64,000 nucleotides of DNA from Parablautia intestinalis (GTDB lineage Bacteria > Bacillota > Clostridia > Lachnospirales > Lachnospiraceae), in contig RAYQ01000018.1 in assembly GCA_003612395.1 (NCBI GenBank), positions 1-64,000 on the forward strand, given 5' to 3'. How positions within the stretch are numbered: position 1 is the stretch's first letter; the number at the start of each line of letters is the position of its first letter. This document shows, in pieces, positions 9,060 through 17,171 of the stretch. The notes under the pieces were generated by a model. The model was given only the letters and a program-made list of their open reading frames with translations, was not told the origin of the DNA and did not search any database. Position numbers and translations under genes: made by a program.

Positions 9060-9938
9060 ATGAAGAAAAAATTTGGAATAGCTATAGCTGCTTTCGCCGT
9101 TTTAGCAGTTTTGATTTTGGCACAGGGGTGTATGGTGGTGACTTACCCTAACGAGTATACGATAATCAAGCAGTTTGGAAGAATTGAAAGTATCAGGGAG
9201 ACGCCGGGCCTTAGCCTGAAGCTTCCCTTTATACAGACAGCGGAGTCTGTTGAAAATGAAGTGCTTTTGTATGACTTAGCGGTTAGTGATGTCATGACTA
9301 AGGACAAAAAATCAATGATTGCGGACTGCTTTGTTCTGTGGGAGATAGAAGATCCTTATAAATATACGCAGACCTTAAGCGCCCAAAAGAGCAACGCGGA
9401 ATTCAGGATTGACACCATTGTGTACAACAGCCTGAAAAATGTAATCAGCAGTTTAAGCCAGGAGGAAGTGATAAGCGGCCGTGACGGTGAGCTGACAAAA
9501 GCAATCATGGAAAATATCGGAGATACCTTAGGACAGTACGGCATCAAACTGCTTGCAGTGGAAACAAAGTCATTGGATCTGCCGGATGAAAACAAAAATG
9601 CGGTTTATGAGCGTATGATTTCCGAGAGAAACAATATAGCGGCTACCTATCAGGCGGAAGGACAGGAGGAAGCAAAGGAGATTTCCAATAACACTACGGC
9701 GGAGATCATTGTCATGCAGTCCCAGGCCAACGCCCAGGCAGAGGAGATTATAGCCAAAGGCGAAGCCGAGTATATGCGTATCTTAAGCGAAGCGTATAAC
9801 GATCCTGAAAAGGCGGACTTCTACCTCTTTCTGCGGGCTCTTGACGCGGCGAAGACAACCATGACGGGAGACAACAAAACCCTGATCATTGACGAAACAT
9901 CGCCTATTGCGCAGATATTTTATTCCCGCGGGCAGTGA
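9060..9938 (+). CDS. hflC: SPFH/band-7 protein, HflC-like
   Basis: A 292-residue SPFH family protein, the likely partner of the preceding gene. It has a single N-terminal transmembrane helix (about 5-24) and then the SPFH start VVTYPNEYTIIKQFGRI, matching the typical HflC N-terminus. The C-terminal coiled coil contains QSQANAQAEEIIAKGEAEY, a signature of HflC-like proteins. It is shorter than the first gene and lacks its Gly-rich tail, as expected for the HflC half of the pair. It is co-directional and only 55 bp downstream, so it should be under the same riboswitch control. Function with FtsH is inferred from the family. Confidence 0.85.
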   Translation: MKKKFGIAIAAFAVLAVLILAQGCMVVTYPNEYTIIKQFGRIESIRETPGLSLKLPFIQTAESVENEVLLYDLAVSDVMTKDKKSMIADCFVLWEIEDPYKYTQTLSAQKSNAEFRIDTIVYNSLKNVISSLSQEEVISGRDGELTKAIMENIGDTLGQYGIKLLAVETKSLDLPDENKNAVYERMISERNNIAATYQAEGQEEAKEISNNTTAEIIVMQSQANAQAEEIIAKGEAEYMRILSEAYNDPEKADFYLFLRALDAAKTTMTGDNKTLIIDETSPIAQIFYSRGQ

Positions 9939-9947
9939 CGGTTTAAA

Positions 9948-10292
9948 TCAGGGCAGGTATGTCAGGATGCCGTCTTTCAGGACATATGCTTCATACATAC
10001 TTTCAATCCAGACGCCGCCGGAAATGGTCTTGTCAATCTCTAATTCCCCGGGCGAGGCAAAAAGCTGGCCTTCGGCAAGCTGAAAGTTTCCGCTTTCATC
10101 GCAATAGATACACCAGCCGGCTGTGTAATTTTGGTTACAGGCGATGGAGCCGTCGCGCAGAGTAAGATAGCAGCGGTCGCTTACGACAACCCAGATCTCA
10201 TCCTGACCGTCAGAATCAATATCATAAAAAAGCAGCCCGGCATATAAGGAGGTATCGGGGTAATCTTCTATTACAGGATGGGTATTAGACAA
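9948..10292 (-). CDS. Hypothetical protein with Asp-rich (FG-GAP/EF-hand-like) loop; 5' end damaged
   Basis: Not recognised as a named family. The readable part contains DIDSDGQDEIWVVV, a calcium-loop-like motif seen in VCBS/FG-GAP repeats. The frame stays open upstream to 10508 and encodes a plausible hydrophobic export segment (VAFPFLFLLTGTGFYFF), but it has no ATG, GTG or TTG before a stop. The first permitted start is a TTG at 10292, in mid-domain. A 4-bp tandem repeat on the minus strand (CCGTCCGTC, near 10470) lies where another frame offers a basic N-terminus; removing one copy would join the frames. The gene may therefore be inactivated by a small duplication. It is oriented opposite to its neighbours. 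Confidence 0.5.
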   Translation of the reverse strand: MSNTHPVIEDYPDTSLYAGLLFYDIDSDGQDEIWVVVSDRCYLTLRDGSIACNQNYTAGWCIYCDESGNFQLAEGQLFASPGELEIDKTISGGVWIESMYEAYVLKDGILTYLP

Positions 10293-10600
10293 AAGAAGGT
10301 TAAGGCTGTTATGCAGAGCGTCTGTCAGAGAGAGGAAAAGTCCGTCTGGGGAGAGCTCAGCCTGTATATGAACGGAATCCGGCTGGCCCTTTAGGGCGGC
10401 GGACTCCTGTCCGGGGCGGGAAAAGAAATAAAATCCTGTGCCGGTTAAAAGGAATAAAAAAGGAAATGCGACGGACGGAGTAATTTGTCCGCAGTTTGCG
10501 GAGAAGGTTTATGGGTAAGCAATCGTATATCTTTGTGGAGGAAAAAATGAATTTTTCCTTCCGCAAAGATATTTTTTTATTAAAATTTTATTAAAGTATA

Positions 10601-10629
10601 TTGTCATTAAATGCCGATTATTATATGAT
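10601..10629 (+). promoter_or_regulatory. Promoter of the four-repeat secreted protein
   Basis: TTGTCA at 10601-10606 and TATGAT at 10624-10629 with a 17 bp spacer. The leader of about 95 bases carries a GC-rich segment and ends in the CTCCGGCATGGAGG cassette that supplies the ribosome binding site. The stretch 10509-10600 is AT-rich and shows no gene. Confidence 0.75.
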
Positions 10630-10732
10630 GAGTTTACATAATGAGAGTATCTGCCAGGGAGCGCCGCGGGCGGAGCCGAATCCCTGATTTGGCCGCGCCT
10701 TTGCAAAGAAGCGCTCCGGCATGGAGGTAAAT

Positions 10733-11788
10733 ATGAAAAAACGTGGAATTTTAAAATTGTGTATTGCGTTTTGCCTTGCATTCGCGCTGGTTTTTGCTCC
10801 GTTTAACCGGCTTGAAGCACAGGCGGAGGAAGTGACGGTGAGCGGAACGGTTATGTCAGGGACAACCTCCGAACTGCTGCTGCTTTCCACCAAAGAAGGG
10901 AAGATGGAGATTAAAATTGACAGCGGAACAGATACCAGCAGCTGTAAGGTGCTTCTTCCGGACAAGACAATTAATGTGACGGTTACGCATGGATCGGATG
11001 GATATCTTCATGCAACCAAAATCAGCAGCGTGGCGCAGAAAACCGCAGCTTCCGTTGACTCATCGTCAACTGCCACCGTATCGGGGAAGCTAAGCGATAA
11101 AACCCAGGAAGATATTCTGTACATAAATACAGCCCAGGGAGAAATGCAGATTAAACTGGATCCCACTACCAATTTAAGCGGATGCGTTGTGCTTGTGGTG
11201 GGAAATACTTATACCCTTTCCTGTGCCCGGGGATCGGATGCTTATATGCATGCGGTTTCCATTACTGACGGGATTACATCCGCGGCGGCAGGGGCATCTT
11301 CCGCCCTTACGCCAGCGCCGAAGTCTGTTGTTACCGCGGCCACCACGAAAGTTTCCGGTACCGTAGGTGAAAAAACAAAGGAAAATCTTCTATATCTTTC
11401 TACCAAAGACGGAGAGATGCAGATTGTAATTGATGAAAATACAGATTCCAGAAGCGGAATGATCCTGACTGAAGGCAGGAGCCTTACGGTTTATGTGTAT
11501 CACGGATCGGATGCTTATATGCATGCGGCAAGTATTGTGGCAGGTAAGGACAGCGTTCAGGCGGCAGGAGTTGACACAACAAACCTTTCTACGGTGAAGG
11601 GAACCGTGGGGGAAAAATCAAATGAAAATAAATTATATTTAGACACCCAGCAGGGACAGATGGAGCTTAAACTGGATAATGTAAGAAGCGTTGCAGGATG
11701 CAAGGTTTTAGTGACCGGCAGGAAAATAACAGTAACCTGTGCCAGAGGGTCGGACGCATATATGCATGCAATAGACATCACAGGTTAA
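10733..11788 (+). CDS. Secreted protein of four tandem ~66-residue GSDAYMHA repeats
   Basis: A 351-residue exported protein of unknown function. A signal peptide (basic MKKRGILK, hydrophobic core, end near residue 31) is followed by four copies of one module at about residues 33-99, 113-180, 204-270 and 284-351. Each module reads V-(S/K)-G-T-V, then LLYLST-x-x-GEMQIKID, then a Cys-x-VL and a terminal (H/R)GSDAYMHA. The Cys is kept in three of four copies. Variable Ala/Ser/Thr linkers separate the copies. The predicted strands suggest a small beta-barrel. The ATG at 10733 follows GGAGG by 5 bases; the earlier ATG at 10721 lies inside that ribosome site. No anchor, sortase motif or catalytic motif is seen. 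Confidence 0.8.
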   Translation: MKKRGILKLCIAFCLAFALVFAPFNRLEAQAEEVTVSGTVMSGTTSELLLLSTKEGKMEIKIDSGTDTSSCKVLLPDKTINVTVTHGSDGYLHATKISSVAQKTAASVDSSSTATVSGKLSDKTQEDILYINTAQGEMQIKLDPTTNLSGCVVLVVGNTYTLSCARGSDAYMHAVSITDGITSAAAGASSALTPAPKSVVTAATTKVSGTVGEKTKENLLYLSTKDGEMQIVIDENTDSRSGMILTEGRSLTVYVYHGSDAYMHAASIVAGKDSVQAAGVDTTNLSTVKGTVGEKSNENKLYLDTQQGQMELKLDNVRSVAGCKVLVTGRKITVTCARGSDAYMHAIDITG

Positions 11789-11846
11789 ACAGCCGTTTGA
11801 TAAAGGATTAAGTGTTCAGAACCGTTAGAAGCAGGGAAGAATATCA

Positions 11847-11875
11847 TTGCAAACAGAAAGGCTTTGTGGTATAAT
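11847..11875 (+). promoter_or_regulatory. Promoter of the butyryl-CoA operon
   Basis: TTGCAA at 11847-11852 and a consensus TATAAT at 11870-11875 with a 17 bp spacer, about 80 bp upstream of the thiolase start. The predicted transcription start is near 11882. Confidence 0.85.
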
Positions 11876-11888
11876 ATGGGCGTTAGCA

Positions 11889-11906
11889 ATGATAAAAAAT
11901 TAACAA
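11889..11906 (+). promoter_or_regulatory. Candidate Rex (NADH/NAD redox) operator
   Basis: ATGATAA-AAAA-TTAACAA resembles the Rex consensus TTGTTAA-N4-TTAACAA: one half-site is perfect and the other matches 5 of 7. It lies just downstream of the predicted transcription start. Rex is known to repress the equivalent operon in solventogenic clostridia. A perfect inverted repeat GCAATGAT/ATCATTGC (11886-11893 and 11906-11913) encloses it. Confidence 0.5.
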
Positions 11907-11955
11907 TCATTGCGGTGAGAAAATATAAGCTTTTATCAAACGGAGGAGAGAGAAC

Positions 11956-13140
11956 ATGGCAAAGAAAGTAGTATTAGCCGGCGCATGTCGTACTGCGATT
12001 GGCACGATGGGAGGGTCTTTGAGCACAGTGCCTGTTGCCGAGCTGGGGGCAATCGTAATTAAGGAAGCTTTAAACAGAGCAGGTGTTGCACCTGAGGCTG
12101 TAGATCAGGTTTACATGGGATGTGTTATTCAGGCCGGACAGGGACAGAACGTTGCCCGTCAGGCTTCCATCAAAGCAGGTTTACCTGTTGAGGTACCGGC
12201 AGTTACCATGAATGTTGTTTGCGGCTCCGGTCTTAACTGTGTGAATCAGGCAGCACAGATGATCATGGCAGGGGATGCAGATATTGTTGTTGCAGGCGGT
12301 ATGGAAAATATGTCCATGGCTCCTTATGCAGTTCCTCAGGGTCGTTATGGATATAGAATGAACAATGGCGTATTGGTAGATACCATGATTAAGGATGCTC
12401 TCTGGGATGCATTTAATGATTACCATATGATCAAGACGGCAGATAACATCTGCGAGGAGTGGGGACTTACCAGAGAAGAGCTTGATGAGTTCGCGTTAAA
12501 GAGCCAGCAGAAGACAGAAGCAGCTCAGAAGTCAGGCGCTTTTGATGCCGAAATTGTTCCTGTTATGGTTAAGAAGAAAAAAGAAATGGTAGAGTTTAAG
12601 GTGGATGAAGGTCCGCGCCACGGCTCTACAATTGAGGGACTTGCAAAGCTTCGCGCTATTAATCCGGGCGGATTTGTTACGGCAGGTAATGCTTCCGGTA
12701 TCAATGACGGCGCTGCCGCTATCGTTGTTATGAGCGAAGAAAAAGCAAAGGAATTAGGCGTTAAACCTATGGCTACCTTCGTGGCAGGCGCACTTGCAGG
12801 TGTTCGTCCTGAAGTTATGGGTATCGGTCCTGTAGCGGCAACAAAGAAGGTTATGGCTAAGACAGGCATGAAGATCGAAGACTTCGATATTATCGAAGCA
12901 AATGAGGCTTTTGCAGCACAGTCCGTAGCAGTTGGTAAGGATCTTGGCATTGATGTTGATAAGCAGCTCAATCCTAACGGAGGCGCTATTGCACTTGGAC
13001 ATCCTGTTGGAGCTTCAGGCTGTCGTATTTTGGTTACACTGCTTCATGAGATGCAGGCTAAGGGCGCTAAAACAGGTCTTGCAACCTTATGTATCGGCGG
13101 CGGTATGGGATGCGCTACTATTGTAAAAATTGAAGATTAA
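11956..13140 (+). CDS. thlA: Acetyl-CoA C-acetyltransferase (thiolase)
   Basis: Condenses two acetyl-CoA to acetoacetyl-CoA, the first step of the butyryl-CoA pathway in the cytoplasm. At 394 residues it has standard thiolase length. The nucleophilic Cys sits in NVVCGSGLN near residue 89, the active-site His in [10 protein letters not shown] near 349, and the second catalytic Cys in CIGGGMG near 379. [11 protein letters not shown] is the usual thiolase signature. GGAGGAG precedes the ATG. It is the first gene of a six-gene co-directional operon that supplies all steps to butyryl-CoA; the biosynthetic direction is inferred from that context. Confidence 0.95.
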   Translation: MAKKVVLAGACRTAIGTMGGSLSTVPVAELGAIVIKEALNRAGVAPEAVDQVYMGCVIQAGQGQNVARQASIKAGLPVEVPAVTMNVVCGSGLNCVNQAAQMIMAGDADIVVAGGMENMSMAPYAVPQGRYGYRMNNGVLVDTMIKDALWDAFNDYHMIKTADNICEEWGLTREELDEFALKSQQKTEAAQKSGAFDAEIVPVMVKKKKEMVEFKVDEGPRHGSTIEGLAKLRAINPGGFVTAGNASGINDGAAAIVVMSEEKAKELGVKPMATFVAGALAGVRPEVMGIGPVAATKKVMAKTGMKIEDFDIIEANEAFAAQSVAVGKDLGIDVDKQLNPNGGAIALGHPVGASGCRILVTLLHEMQAKGAKTGLATLCIGGGMGCATIVKIED

Positions 13141-13148
13141 TAAAAAAG

Positions 13149-13187
13149 ACTTCTAAGGCGGTGTGTGACAGCGCCTTAGAAGTTTTA
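13149..13187 (+). terminator. Intra-operon hairpin between thl and crt
   Basis: A perfect 12-bp stem, ACTTCTAAGGCG (13149-13160) with CGCCTTAGAAGT (13172-13183), is followed by TTTTAT. It sits 10 bp after the thiolase stop codon and could partly terminate or stabilise the upstream mRNA, setting thiolase above the other enzymes. The core TTCTAAGGCG also appears in the hairpin at 22406. Confidence 0.65.
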
Positions 13188-13218
13188 TACTTATTAAAAA
13201 AGGAGCTGTGAATAAATT

Positions 13219-14004
13219 ATGGAATTTATTGTGTATGAGCAAAAGGGCGCTTATGGTATTATTACTATCAGCCGTGAAAAAGCACTGAATGCTTTGAATT
13301 CAACTGTACTTGACGAACTGGATCAGACTTTGGATGCAGTGAATCTTGATGAAGTGAGATGTTTGATTTTAACAGGCGCCGGACAAAAATCCTTTGTTGC
13401 CGGAGCGGATATTGGCGAAATGAGCACCCTTACCAAGGCAGAGGGAGAAGCTTTCGGAAAGAAGGGAAATGACGTATTTCGTAAATTAGAGACATTCCCT
13501 ATTCCTGTGATTGCGGCTATTAACGGTTTTGCCCTTGGCGGCGGCTGCGAGATTTCCATGAGCTGCGATATCAGAATCTGCTCTGACAATGCGGTATTCG
13601 GACAGCCTGAGGTAGGGCTTGGAATCACACCTGGATTTGGCGGTACACAGAGACTTGCCCGTTTAGTTGGCGCAGGCATGGCAAAGCAGATGATTTATAC
13701 CGCAAGAAATATCAAGGCGCAGGAAGCTTTTAGAATCGGCCTTGTGAATGCTGTTTATACCCAGGAAGAATTAATGCCCGCAGCAGAGAAGATGGCGGCA
13801 GGTATTGCAAAGAATGCACCGATTGCAGTGCGCAACTGCAAGAAGGCAATCAATGACGGTCTGGACGCAGATATGGATCAGGCAATCGTAATCGAAGAGA
13901 AACTGTTTGGAGACTGTTTTGAGACGCAGGACCAGAGATATGGTATGGCCTTTTTCCTTGACAAGAATAAGGAAAAAGTAAAAGAACCTTTTAAGAATTG
14001 CTAG
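13219..14004 (+). CDS. crt: Short-chain enoyl-CoA hydratase (crotonase)
   Basis: Dehydrates 3-hydroxybutyryl-CoA to crotonyl-CoA. At 261 residues it has normal crotonase length. The oxyanion-hole strands AGADIGEM and GFALGGGCE are present, and the two catalytic Glu are visible in GGCEISMS (near residue 110) and GQPEVGLGI (near 130), followed by TPGFGGTQRLARLVG. AAAAAGGAG upstream supports the ATG. It lies second in the butyryl-CoA operon, between thiolase and the hydroxyacyl-CoA dehydrogenase, so the C4 substrate is inferred from context. Confidence 0.93.
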   Translation: MEFIVYEQKGAYGIITISREKALNALNSTVLDELDQTLDAVNLDEVRCLILTGAGQKSFVAGADIGEMSTLTKAEGEAFGKKGNDVFRKLETFPIPVIAAINGFALGGGCEISMSCDIRICSDNAVFGQPEVGLGITPGFGGTQRLARLVGAGMAKQMIYTARNIKAQEAFRIGLVNAVYTQEELMPAAEKMAAGIAKNAPIAVRNCKKAINDGLDADMDQAIVIEEKLFGDCFETQDQRYGMAFFLDKNKEKVKEPFKNC

Positions 14005-14163
14005 TAAATTGCCGGCAGACAGGGAAAGGTCAGGAGAGCCTGCCAGTGAGCGGACTTAAAAGTACGCTTACAGCATATGGAATATAACGGAGAGAAGCAG
14101 AGTTTAACACTGCCGAGCGGTGGTGATAAATACAAAACCAATTATAATTAGGAGGATTAAAAA

Positions 14164-15003
14164 ATGAAAGTAGGTATTATCGGTGCGGGTACCATGGGTG
14201 CCGGAATCGCACAGGCATTTGCAATGACAGACGGATATGAAGTATGTCTTTGCGATATTAAGATGGAATTTGCTGAAGGCGGAAAGGCAAGAATCCAGAA
14301 AAACATGAACTTCCTCGTAAGTAAAGAAAAAATTACACAGGATAAGGCTGATGCGATTATGGCTAAGATTACCTGTGGTTTAAAAGATATCTGCACAGAC
14401 TGCGATCTGATTGTAGAGGTTGCTCCTGAAAATATGAAGATTAAGAAAGATACCTTCAAGGAACTGATGGGTATTGTAAAACCTGACTGCATGTTTGCAT
14501 CCAATACTTCTTCTTTATCCATCACAGAAATCGGCGCAGGACTTGACAGGCCTATGATTGGTATGCATTTCTTTAACCCTGCTGACAGAATGAAATTGGT
14601 TGAGGTAATTGCAGGCGAGAACACACCCGATGAGATGGTAGAGAAGATTAAGGCTATTTCCGTAGAAATCGGCAAGACGCCTGTTCAGGTAAAGGAAGCT
14701 CCCGGATTTGTTGTTAACAGAATCCTTATTCCTATGATTAATGAAGCAATCGGCATTTATGCGGACGGCACAGCAAGCGTAGCTGACATAGACGAAGCAA
14801 TGAAGTTAGGCGCAAACCATCCTATGGGACCTCTAGCTTTAGGTGATTTGGTAGGACTTGACATCGTGCTTGCTATTATGGAAGTACTTCAGAACGAGAC
14901 AGGCGATCCCAAGTATCGTCCTCATCCTCTTCTTCGCAAGATGGTACGTGCAGGAAAGCTTGGCAAGAAGACAGGCGTTGGTTTCTACAATTATAAGAAA
15001 TAA
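14164..15003 (+). CDS. hbd: 3-hydroxybutyryl-CoA dehydrogenase
   Basis: Reduces acetoacetyl-CoA to 3-hydroxybutyryl-CoA with NAD(P)H. The N-terminal Rossmann motif GIIGAGTMGAGIAQAFA is complete. The catalytic Ser/His region reads SNTSSLSITEIGA then GMHFFNPADRMKLVEVI. The C-terminal helical domain has PGFVVNRILIPMINEAI and a typical end GKKTGVGFYNY. At 279 residues it is the usual length for clostridial Hbd. A strong GGAGG lies 9 bases before the ATG. The 159 bp gap from crt holds no gene. Confidence 0.95.
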   Translation: MKVGIIGAGTMGAGIAQAFAMTDGYEVCLCDIKMEFAEGGKARIQKNMNFLVSKEKITQDKADAIMAKITCGLKDICTDCDLIVEVAPENMKIKKDTFKELMGIVKPDCMFASNTSSLSITEIGAGLDRPMIGMHFFNPADRMKLVEVIAGENTPDEMVEKIKAISVEIGKTPVQVKEAPGFVVNRILIPMINEAIGIYADGTASVADIDEAMKLGANHPMGPLALGDLVGLDIVLAIMEVLQNETGDPKYRPHPLLRKMVRAGKLGKKTGVGFYNYKK

Positions 15004-15119
15004 ATTTCTAAGAAATAAACTTCTATAGGAAATAACTTTCTATAAGAAATGGATTTACATTTTGACGGTTTTTCAGGAATTAAGATAAGAAAACATATTT
15101 TTATGGAGGAATTGAAATC

Positions 15120-16274
15120 ATGGATTTTATGTTAACCAAACAACATGAAATGGCAAGAACTCTTTTCAAAGAGTTTGCAGAAAAAGAAGTAAAGCCTCTG
15201 GCACAGGAAGTGGATGAAACAGAAGTTTTCCCCAGAGGAACAGTTGAGAAAATGGCTAAAGCAGGATTTCTTGGAATCCCTGTACCCAAGGAGTACGGCG
15301 GACAGGGCTGCGATCCTCTTACATATGCTATGTGTGTAGAAGAACTTTCCAAGGTTTGCGGAACCACAGGCGTTATTGTTTCTGCACATACTTCTCTTTG
15401 CTGCGATCCGATTATGACCTACGGTACAGAGGAACAGAAGCAGAAATACTTAGTTCCCCTTGCGAAAGGCGAGAAATTAGGCGCTTTCGGTCTTACTGAG
15501 CCCGGCGCTGGTACGGATGCCCAGGGACAGCAGACAAAGGCAGTTCTGGACGGAGACGAGTGGGTGCTTAACGGTTCTAAAATCTTTATCACAAACGGTA
15601 AAGAAGCTGACGTTTATGTTATTTTTGCAGTAACTAACGTTGTTACCGATGCAAAGGGCAGAAGCAAAAAGATGATTTCCGCATTTATCGTAGAAAAAGG
15701 AACACCCGGCTTTACCTTTGGTACAAAGGAAAAGAAGATGGGTATCCGCGGTTCATCCACTTATGAGTTGATTTTCACAGACTGCCGTATCCCGAAGGAA
15801 AACCTTTTAGGACAGGAAGGCAAGGGCTTTGGTATCGCTATGCACACATTAGATGGCGGACGTATCGGTATTGCCGCACAGGCACTTGGCCTTGCAGAGG
15901 GCGCTCTTGACAGAACGATTGAATATGTAAAAGAAAGAAAACAGTTTGGAAGAGCTATCGGCGCATTCCAGAATACACAGTTCCAGCTTGCAGATATGGC
16001 TACTAAGGTACAGGCAGCCCAGCTGCTTGTTTACAAGGCAGCAATGGCTAAGGCAACCCAGAAGGTTTATTCTATTGAGGCTGCTCAGGCTAAATTGTAT
16101 GCGGCAGAGGTTGCTATGGAAGTAACTACCAAGGCTGTTCAGCTTCACGGCGGATATGGTTATATCAGAGAATATGACGTTGAGCGTATGATGCGTGATG
16201 CAAAGATTACTGAGATCTACGAAGGAACAAGCGAAGTACAGAGAATGGTTATCTCAAGCGCTCTGCTTAAGTAA
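15120..16274 (+). CDS. bcd: Butyryl-CoA dehydrogenase
   Basis: A FAD acyl-CoA dehydrogenase (384 residues) that reduces crotonyl-CoA to butyryl-CoA. In Clostridia it works as a complex with EtfAB that couples this step to ferredoxin reduction (electron bifurcation). FAD/substrate motifs FGLTEPGAGTDAQ and KIFITNGKEADVY are present, and the catalytic Glu lies in the C-terminal KITEIYEGTSEVQR. GGAGG supports the ATG. It is immediately followed by etfB and etfA, the usual arrangement, which separates it from fatty-acid-oxidation homologues. Confidence 0.95.
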   Translation: MDFMLTKQHEMARTLFKEFAEKEVKPLAQEVDETEVFPRGTVEKMAKAGFLGIPVPKEYGGQGCDPLTYAMCVEELSKVCGTTGVIVSAHTSLCCDPIMTYGTEEQKQKYLVPLAKGEKLGAFGLTEPGAGTDAQGQQTKAVLDGDEWVLNGSKIFITNGKEADVYVIFAVTNVVTDAKGRSKKMISAFIVEKGTPGFTFGTKEKKMGIRGSSTYELIFTDCRIPKENLLGQEGKGFGIAMHTLDGGRIGIAAQALGLAEGALDRTIEYVKERKQFGRAIGAFQNTQFQLADMATKVQAAQLLVYKAAMAKATQKVYSIEAAQAKLYAAEVAMEVTTKAVQLHGGYGYIREYDVERMMRDAKITEIYEGTSEVQRMVISSALLK

Positions 16275-16333
16275 TGATATTTACTTATATATCACAAGGA
16301 CAAATAGATTAATTTATAAGGAGAGATAATACA

Positions 16334-17116
16334 ATGAAAGTTGTTGTTTGTGTTAAACAGGTACCGGATACCAAGGGCGGCGTTAAATTTAATCCCGATG
16401 GTACACTTGACAGAGGTGCAATGCTCACAATCATGAACCCTGATGACAAGGCAGGCTTGGAAGCAGCACTCAGATTAAAAGATCAGTATGGCGCAGAAGT
16501 AACGGTAGTTACCATGGGTCTTCCCAAGGCGGAAGAAGTTCTTCGCGAAGCAATGGCTATGGGCGCGGATAAGGGTATTCTTGTAACTGACAGAGTATTA
16601 GGCGGCGCAGATACATGGGCAACATCCCAGACAATTGCAGGTGCAATCCGTAATCTGGAATATGATTTAATCATCACAGGACGTCAGGCTATTGACGGAG
16701 ATACCGCACAGGTTGGCCCTCAGATTTCCGAGCATCTTGGAATTCCTGTAATTTCTTATGCACAGAAGATTGAAATTGAAGATGATCATGTGATTGTAGA
16801 GCGTCAGTATGACGACAGATATCATGTATTAAAGGCTAAAATGCCTTGTCTTATCACAGCTCTTGCTGAATTAAATGAGCCCCGTTATATGACTCCAGGC
16901 GGAATTTTCGATGCTTACAATGCAGAGATTACTGTTTGGGGAAGAGATAAACTGGTAGATGTGGAAGATTCTAACTTAGGTCTTAAAGGCTCACCTACCC
17001 AGATCGCTAAGGCTTCCGATAAGGTAAGAAAGGGAGCAGGTGAGAAGGTTACTCTTGACCCGGCAGCATCCGTAGATTATATTGTTGACAAATTAAAAGT
17101 AAAGCATGTAATCTAA
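16334..17116 (+). CDS. etfB: Electron transfer flavoprotein beta subunit
   Basis: A 260-residue EtfB, partner of EtfA and Bcd; in bifurcating complexes this subunit accepts electrons from NADH. It begins MKVVVCVKQVPDTKGG and carries the family motifs AMAMGADKGILV and LIITGRQAIDGDTAQVGPQ, with PCLITALAELNEPRYM near residue 170-185. GGAGAG lies before the ATG. Spacing to bcd is 59 bp and to etfA 55 bp, consistent with one transcript. The bifurcating role is taken from clostridial precedent and is not directly readable here. Confidence 0.95.
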   Translation: MKVVVCVKQVPDTKGGVKFNPDGTLDRGAMLTIMNPDDKAGLEAALRLKDQYGAEVTVVTMGLPKAEEVLREAMAMGADKGILVTDRVLGGADTWATSQTIAGAIRNLEYDLIITGRQAIDGDTAQVGPQISEHLGIPVISYAQKIEIEDDHVIVERQYDDRYHVLKAKMPCLITALAELNEPRYMTPGGIFDAYNAEITVWGRDKLVDVEDSNLGLKGSPTQIAKASDKVRKGAGEKVTLDPAASVDYIVDKLKVKHVI

Positions 17117-17171
17117 TTTTTTCAGATTTAGGTTTTACATAGTGGATTAAATATATTAATGGAGGTTCAAA

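Noticed and set aside
12181-13002. Minus-strand open frames inside the thiolase gene
   Set aside because: Shadows of a conserved enzyme gene; no start signals.
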